Source of the DNA: Candidatus Stahliibacteriota bacterium
GTDB lineage: Bacteria; Hydrothermota; Tepidihabitantia; SM23-42
Direction: 5' to 3'
DNA length: 9,517 nucleotides
Assembly: GCA_030670605.1 (NCBI GenBank)
Contig: DAOVBK010000040.1
Span: forward strand, 1 to 9,517
The notes under the pieces are model-generated. The model was given only the letters and a program-made list of their open reading frames with translations. It did not search any database and was not told where the DNA came from. This document shows positions 6,779-9,517 of the stretch, one piece after another (within the stretch, counting starts at the first letter, position 1; each line of letters starts with the position of its first letter). The position numbers and the translations under genes were made by a program.

Positions 6779-7158
6779 TGTGTTCTCTCGCTGCCTATGG
6801 CGAGGGCGTATTCATTTACGATGTTACCCTTGAGGATGTGTTCTTTCAGTATCTTACTGATTTTCTGAGGGGTCAGGTCAACATACTTCACTGGTGGCTT
6901 GTCTTTGATTTCAACGGTTGCCATTGGTTCGCGACTACACAACCCAGCACAACCAGATGTCGTTACGATAATATCATCGAACTTTTTCTTTTCTATCTCT
7001 TTGAGCAGCGCGGATAGTATGTCGCGCGCGCCGGCTGCGATACCGCACGTGCCCATGTGTACGGTGATCTTTGCACGGGACTTCCCCTGTCTAATATTTG
7101 CGGTTCTTCGAACCTTTTCTCTGATTTTTTCCAAATCTCCTATCTTGAGTTTTTTCAT
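6775..7158 (-). CDS. Thioredoxin-like [2Fe-2S] ferredoxin-domain protein of the hydrogenase-associated type
   Basis: 127 residues. Seen: a charged N-terminal helix (1-30), then a beta-strand with HMGTCGIAAGAR (34-45), a helix, TTSGCAGLCSREP (66-78) and a C-terminal region ending in a typical EHILKGN motif. Known: this family (NuoE C-terminal-like, thioredoxin fold) is a regular neighbour of NuoF in HydABC-type clusters. Only three cysteines are present (38, 70, 74). Valine 33 occupies the place of the first cysteine of a canonical C-x4-C...C-x3-C site, so the cluster may use another ligand or be absent; I recall the HMGTCG form as common in this subfamily. The start ATG at 7158 has AGGAG 5 bases upstream. 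It probably works with the NuoF-type fusion encoded next, although that protein already has its own ferredoxin domain. Confidence 0.85.
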   Translation of the reverse strand: MKKLKIGDLEKIREKVRRTANIRQGKSRAKITVHMGTCGIAAGARDILSALLKEIEKKKFDDIIVTTSGCAGLCSREPMATVEIKDKPPVKYVDLTPQKISKILKEHILKGNIVNEYALAIGSERTH

Positions 7159-7178
7159 CCTTACTCCTTTCGCCCATC

Positions 7179-7311
7179 GTCATTGCGAGCGCAGCGAAGC
7201 AATCTTTGATGTTTATCATAGAAACGGGATTGTTCCGCATTGGCTGACCAATGCGAGAATTCTCGGCTTCCCGTCGGAACCACGCCCCGACATATCGGGG
7301 CTCGCAATGAC
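7179..7311. mobile_element. 133-bp palindromic element bounded by GTCATTGCGAGC / GCTCGCAATGAC
   Basis: Perfect 12-bp terminal inverted repeats lie at 7179-7190 and 7300-7311. Inside are further hairpins: an 8-bp stem with 4-base loop at 7236-7255 (CGCATTGG/CCAATGCG), the palindrome GAGAATTCTC at 7255-7264, and CCCCGA/TCGGGG at 7285-7300. Known from memory: sequences like CATTGCGAGC...GAAGCAATC are a widespread bacterial intergenic repeat, often mis-translated as LLRCARNDD or DCFAALAMT, and those translations occur here. It carries no transposase, so it would be non-autonomous. It sits about 10 bases upstream of the SD of the ferredoxin-domain gene. Confidence 0.75.
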
Positions 7312-7421
7312 CACGGTATTGATAGCGACATTGTTTTTCGTAAGACACTTGCATTCGCTCTTGACATCTTTCTCAACGTCGAGCTTCGAAACGAGATGGT
7401 AAACGACAAACCATTGACGTT
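7312..7421. other. Remaining spacer after the ATPase gene, no clear feature
   Basis: This 110-bp stretch between the palindromic element and the ATPase stop has no hairpin with a T-run, no tRNA and no recognisable gene. A minus-strand frame opens at a TTG overlapping the ATPase stop (TTGA at 7425-7422) and runs through this stretch into the element, giving a charged, lysine-rich peptide I do not recognise. It may be a remnant, discussed under findings. Confidence 0.4.
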
Positions 7422-7991
7422 TCAAGACTTCTCATCATTTCGTGATCCTGCGTTTATCTCTTCTAGCGACCTCGATATTTCTTTTCTCAGGTGATCTAGA
7501 ACTTCGGGATCACTCAACGAGTCACACTGTAGATCCCGCTTTATCTTTTTTGTATCCAACATGAAACTTTTCTTGTTTTTACGGTGTTTGTAAACTAAAT
7601 CGAAACGCGAACCGGCTGTTGCGATTAGCGTGATAATCGTATCAACCATGTTACCGAGTGGTTTCCGGTCAATATGGTCGTACACAAATGTTGCAGTAAT
7701 CTTTGTACCCTTTCCTTTTTTTGATTCTATATCAAAATTACCTTCTGCTTCTTTAGTGGCCTGTGCAAGCATTGAGACGCCGAGGCCAACCTTCTTTGAT
7801 TCTTTTGTTGTAAAGAATGGATCCAACACTTTTTTCAATGTTTCTTGGTCAAGACCGCTGCCATTGTCTTGTATCACAACCGTGAGGAGATTCTCGTGAC
7901 GGTCTTCGTCAACCATGATTTCGATGAGCGTTGCTCCTGCCGCAATAGAATTCTCGGTGATATCAAGAATGTGAAGAGAAAGATCCTGCAT
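7422..7991 (-). CDS. GHKL-family ATP-binding protein (histidine-kinase-like ATPase without a kinase dimerisation domain)
   Basis: 189 residues, consisting of an HATPase_c domain plus a short extension. Seen: N-box DITENSIAAGA (10-20, Asn14), G1 box DNGSGL (42-47), DPFFTTK (57-63), G2 box GLGVSM (69-74) and GKGTK near 93-97, so the ATP site looks complete. There is no HisKA helix with a phospho-accepting His, no sensor domain and no membrane segment. Residues about 108-189 form a charged helical tail. Known: this ATPase is a standard companion of HydABC-type [FeFe]-hydrogenase genes, with unknown role (regulator or assembly factor suggested). The ATG at 7991 is preceded by GAGGG at short spacing. 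It is separated from the PHP gene by 190 bp of repeat DNA and from the ferredoxin gene by 263 bp, unlike the overlapping genes upstream. Confidence 0.87.
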   Translation of the reverse strand: MQDLSLHILDITENSIAAGATLIEIMVDEDRHENLLTVVIQDNGSGLDQETLKKVLDPFFTTKESKKVGLGVSMLAQATKEAEGNFDIESKKGKGTKITATFVYDHIDRKPLGNMVDTIITLIATAGSRFDLVYKHRKNKKSFMLDTKKIKRDLQCDSLSDPEVLDHLRKEISRSLEEINAGSRNDEKS

Positions 7992-8028
7992 ATGCCCTCG
8001 TTATGACTCGGGAAATTCCAAGTGCCAA

Positions 8029-8128
8029 GCCCCGTTAGAGAACAACTGAGTTGAAATAATATGTATTAATGAAAAACGTAACAATACCTCGCGGAACCAC
8101 GATTGAACATTGAGGACTCTAACGGGGC
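8029..8128. repeat. 100-bp element with 12-bp inverted ends GCCCCGTTAGAG / CTCTAACGGGGC
   Basis: The arms at 8029-8040 and 8117-8128 are perfect reverse complements. The interior is AT-rich, with a small hairpin CAACT-G-AGTTG at 8043-8053 and no coding potential. This has the size and form of a MITE or intergenic palindromic repeat. The interior also holds CGGAACCACG (8092-8101), which occurs in the 7179-7311 element at 7275-7284. Confidence 0.6.
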
Positions 8129-8131
8129 AAG

Positions 8132-8188
8132 CACTAAATCCCAAACAATATTGAATTTCCTTAGAGTTTAGGATTTGGGGTTTAGTGT
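8132..8188. repeat. Heptamer repeat arranged as an imperfect inverted pair, overlapping the PHP gene's stop
   Basis: Plus-strand units TTAGAGT, TTAGGAT, TTGGGGT and TTAGTGT (8161-8188) have an exact 7-bp period. A 14-bp arm at 8132-8145 (CACTAAATCCCAAA) pairs with 8174-8187 with one mismatch, making a foldable stem with a 28-base loop. The PHP stop codon (8182-8184) is part of one unit. The period matches the GCRTNNN arrays elsewhere in the window, but the unit sequence differs. Confidence 0.55.
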
Positions 8189-8955
8189 TTGTAATGCTGA
8201 TACTCATCCTGTTCACCTATTTCCACTTTTCTCCCATTTTGATTCATGAATGCCATTCGCATCTCGACGATTGTTGGTTCAGCAAGCAGAAAGGATGTTG
8301 TGGTCATTCCGATATCATCAAGGAAGTGTGCGTCTGATGCTGTGATCATCGGGAAACGCGCAACATCAGGGAATTGCTTAAGAATCTCATCTTTCCGTGC
8401 ATATGAAGATATTTCTACTGCGTCGAGTTCGAGGTCGGGTGGAATGAACCCGAGCTGGCCAATGATGCTGAAACTTTCACGGTCAATATGAGATGCAATC
8501 GTAACACCACCAAGCATATGTATCTTTTTTACGATTTCGGTCAACGTCATCGTCGTGGCGGCGATCAATAGTCTCTCATTGTATCTTTCGACTTCATCGA
8601 ATTCATTGGCAATGATCTGTTCGCCGAATACACCGTCTTTGTTTTCGCCGGGTGTAAGATGTTCATATACTATGGATTGCAATTTCATCACGGATGCTGC
8701 AGTGTCAAAAAGTGCTATAACATGTGCTTCCTCTACACTTGCGATTTCCATGCCACGTAGCACTGTGATATTCTTTCCTTGAGCAGCACGTATTGTCGCC
8801 TCGACATTCTCTGCCGAGTTATGGTCAGTTATTCCAATCATATCAAGTTTCTTATCCCTTGCCTTCGTAACGATCCGTTTCGGTGACATCGTGAGGTCAG
8901 CACAAGGCGACAAGCACGTGTGGACATGTAAGTCTGCTTGAAACCATTTTAGCAT
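8182..8955 (-). CDS. PHP-domain metal-dependent phosphoesterase-like protein
   Basis: 257 residues. Seen: the PHP metal-binding motifs in order, DLHVHT (8-13; His10, His12), GITDHNS (41-47; Asp44, His45), GMEIAS (68-73; Glu70), AHVIAL (His78), SHIDRES (155-161; His156) and ASDAHF (206-211; Asp208, His210). The set appears complete, so a hydrolytic metal site (typically two or three metal ions) is likely. No other domain, signal peptide or membrane segment was seen. Known: PHP proteins of this subfamily accompany DRTGG and hydrogenase genes, but their substrate is not established; a nucleotide or phosphoester is the usual guess. The ATG at 8955 overlaps the upstream DRTGG gene by 7 bases and has no good SD, implying translational coupling. 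The stop codon lies in repeat DNA, so the extreme C-terminus (after about residue 250) may be repeat-altered. Confidence 0.9.
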   Translation of the reverse strand: MLKWFQADLHVHTCLSPCADLTMSPKRIVTKARDKKLDMIGITDHNSAENVEATIRAAQGKNITVLRGMEIASVEEAHVIALFDTAASVMKLQSIVYEHLTPGENKDGVFGEQIIANEFDEVERYNERLLIAATTMTLTEIVKKIHMLGGVTIASHIDRESFSIIGQLGFIPPDLELDAVEISSYARKDEILKQFPDVARFPMITASDAHFLDDIGMTTTSFLLAEPTIVEMRMAFMNQNGRKVEIGEQDEYQHYKH

Positions 8956-9311
8956 GCAGTTTCTGACAATCCCATTTGGTATAATTTTCCAACGAGTTCA
9001 AATGCTGGAAGCTCACTGGTCATAATTGGTACTTTCTCAGTTTTTGCTTTCACGAGTGTTTCTTCATCTGGCTGACGGTTGTTGACAAGGACTATCCCAG
9101 CAAGTTCTTTGAGCACCGCAACTGCAACGATGTTCGGATGTCCCTGTAACGTTATCCACACATCACCTTTTTTCGTGTGAGCCATTACGTCACTGAGTAG
9201 ATCACTGACGTATCCGCCGGTTACTGACCTATCAAGATGTTCTTCACTACATAGTACTTTCAGCTGCAAATCTTTCACGAGCTCGGACAGCTTCTTGCTT
9301 TCTCCATTCAT
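8949..9311 (-). CDS. DRTGG-domain protein
   Basis: 120 residues from ATG 9311; a longer reading from 9341 is rejected because AGGAAG (9318-9323) lies 6 bases before the inner ATG and this ATG overlaps the upstream stop as ATGA. Seen: LDRSVTGGYVSDLLSDV (26-42), the DRTGG signature in slightly altered form (DRSVTGG); then GDVWITLQGHPNIVAVA (49-65), a GIVLVNN strand and VPIMTSELPAFELVGKLY towards the end. Known: DRTGG domains occur alone or next to CBS domains and phosphotransacetylases and are thought to bind nucleotide or act as regulatory modules; single-domain forms are regular members of [FeFe]-hydrogenase accessory clusters. The coupled overlaps at both ends (4 bases upstream, 7 bases downstream) suggest it is co-produced with the FeS protein and the PHP protein. 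Confidence 0.86.
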   Translation of the reverse strand: MNGESKKLSELVKDLQLKVLCSEEHLDRSVTGGYVSDLLSDVMAHTKKGDVWITLQGHPNIVAVAVLKELAGIVLVNNRQPDEETLVKAKTEKVPIMTSELPAFELVGKLYQMGLSETAC

Positions 9312-9517
9312 TGTACACTTCCTTTTTTCACAAACACACAATCTTCTAATCTTCCGTCACCGCGGGCGATGTCTGTCGCAAGTGTCTCACAGTCTGGGGC
9401 GCCGCACGCACCACAATCTATTGCTGGTAATTTCTTGAGCATGGCTTGTTTTATCTTAAGCAATTCAATCGCCTTAGTGCGATCAGCCGCAAGACCTGGA
9501 AATGGTTTTGGTTTCAG
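9308..9517 (-). CDS. C-terminal 69 residues of an FeS-domain protein (5' end outside window)
   Basis: The minus-strand frame is open from the window edge to TGA at 9310-9308. The visible part begins LKPKPFPGLAADRTKAIELL and holds Cys35, 38, 43 and 60 in a C-x2-C-x4-C-x16-C pattern, the signature of the small [4Fe-4S] 'FeS' domain (PF04060 type, also found in RnfB and CO-dehydrogenase-associated proteins). Known: in HydABC-type loci the gene before DRTGG often encodes a ferredoxin / [FeFe]-hydrogenase-large-subunit-like / FeS-domain protein, sometimes with a PAS domain, thought to be a redox sensor. Inference: this is that protein's end; the upstream domains cannot be seen. Its stop overlaps the DRTGG start (ATGA). 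Confidence 0.8.
   Translation of the reverse strand: MKPKPFPGLAADRTKAIELLKIKQAMLKKLPAIDCGACGAPDCETLATDIARGDGRLEDCVFVKKGSVQ

Noticed and set aside
6869..6884. GGGGTCAGGTC followed by AACAT inside the ferredoxin-domain gene resembles the arm of the 1078-1161 element with a 2-base gap.
   Set aside because: It lies in an intact reading frame coding for YVDLTP, a segment expected in this family, and no inverted partner is nearby; coding sequence explains it.
7206..7235. A TATGAT box on the minus strand within the palindromic element, a possible promoter for the ferredoxin-domain gene.
   Set aside because: No recognisable -35 hexamer lies 16-18 bases upstream; a single -10-like hexamer is not enough.
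7161..7409. A minus-strand open frame ending LLRCARNDDGRKE.
   Set aside because: This is the familiar spurious translation of the CATTGCGAGC intergenic repeat, not a gene.
6643..7421. The regularly spaced repeats were considered as a CRISPR array.
   Set aside because: Units are 7 bp with no unique spacers between them, there is no cas gene, and the palindromic elements occur once each.

Overview
The window reads as moderate-GC bacterial DNA from an anaerobe with flavin and iron-sulfur based redox metabolism. Nearly every gene carries FeS-cluster cysteines, nucleotide- or flavin-binding motifs, or belongs to a family that travels with electron-bifurcating [FeFe]-hydrogenase (HydABC-type) loci. 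The organism cannot be named from the sequence. Intergenic DNA filled with small palindromic elements and 7-bp-period repeats resembles what I have seen in uncultured candidate-phylum bacteria; that is only an impression.

Left end (1-1170): the 3' part of a plus-strand fumarate reductase/succinate dehydrogenase-type flavoprotein with its catalytic residues intact. It is followed by a short heptamer array, a strong GC-rich terminator hairpin and an 84-bp element with 25-bp inverted arms. This is the convergent junction with the minus-strand cluster.

Cluster core (1171-7158, minus strand; transcribed right to left): a thioredoxin-like [2Fe-2S] ferredoxin protein; a giant fusion joining a ferredoxin domain, a NuoF-type NADH/FMN/FeS module and a GltD-type FAD/NADPH/FeS module; a small cysteine-rich NuoG/HydA-N-terminus-like FeS protein whose start overlaps the fusion's stop; and a stand-alone FMN-binding glutamate-synthase-like protein. 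Together they look like an electron-transfer complex in which pyridine nucleotides at two flavin sites exchange electrons with FeS carriers and possibly a GltS-type FMN active site. No H-cluster hydrogenase domain, no glutamine amidotransferase domain and no separate NuoE 24-kDa gene is present in the window.

Upstream part (7422-9517, minus strand): the accessory set usually found beside HydABC hydrogenases: the C-terminal end of an FeS protein with a C-x2-C-x4-C-x16-C motif, a DRTGG-domain protein, a PHP-domain phosphoesterase and a GHKL ATPase. The first three overlap by a few bases and are probably translationally coupled. The two spacers flanking the ATPase gene are occupied by palindromic or repeat elements.

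The most interesting points are the combination of a NuoF-GltD fusion, a Cys-rich NuoG-like protein and a GltS-like protein under hydrogenase-type accessory genes, and the family of 7-bp-period repeats in three separate spacers.
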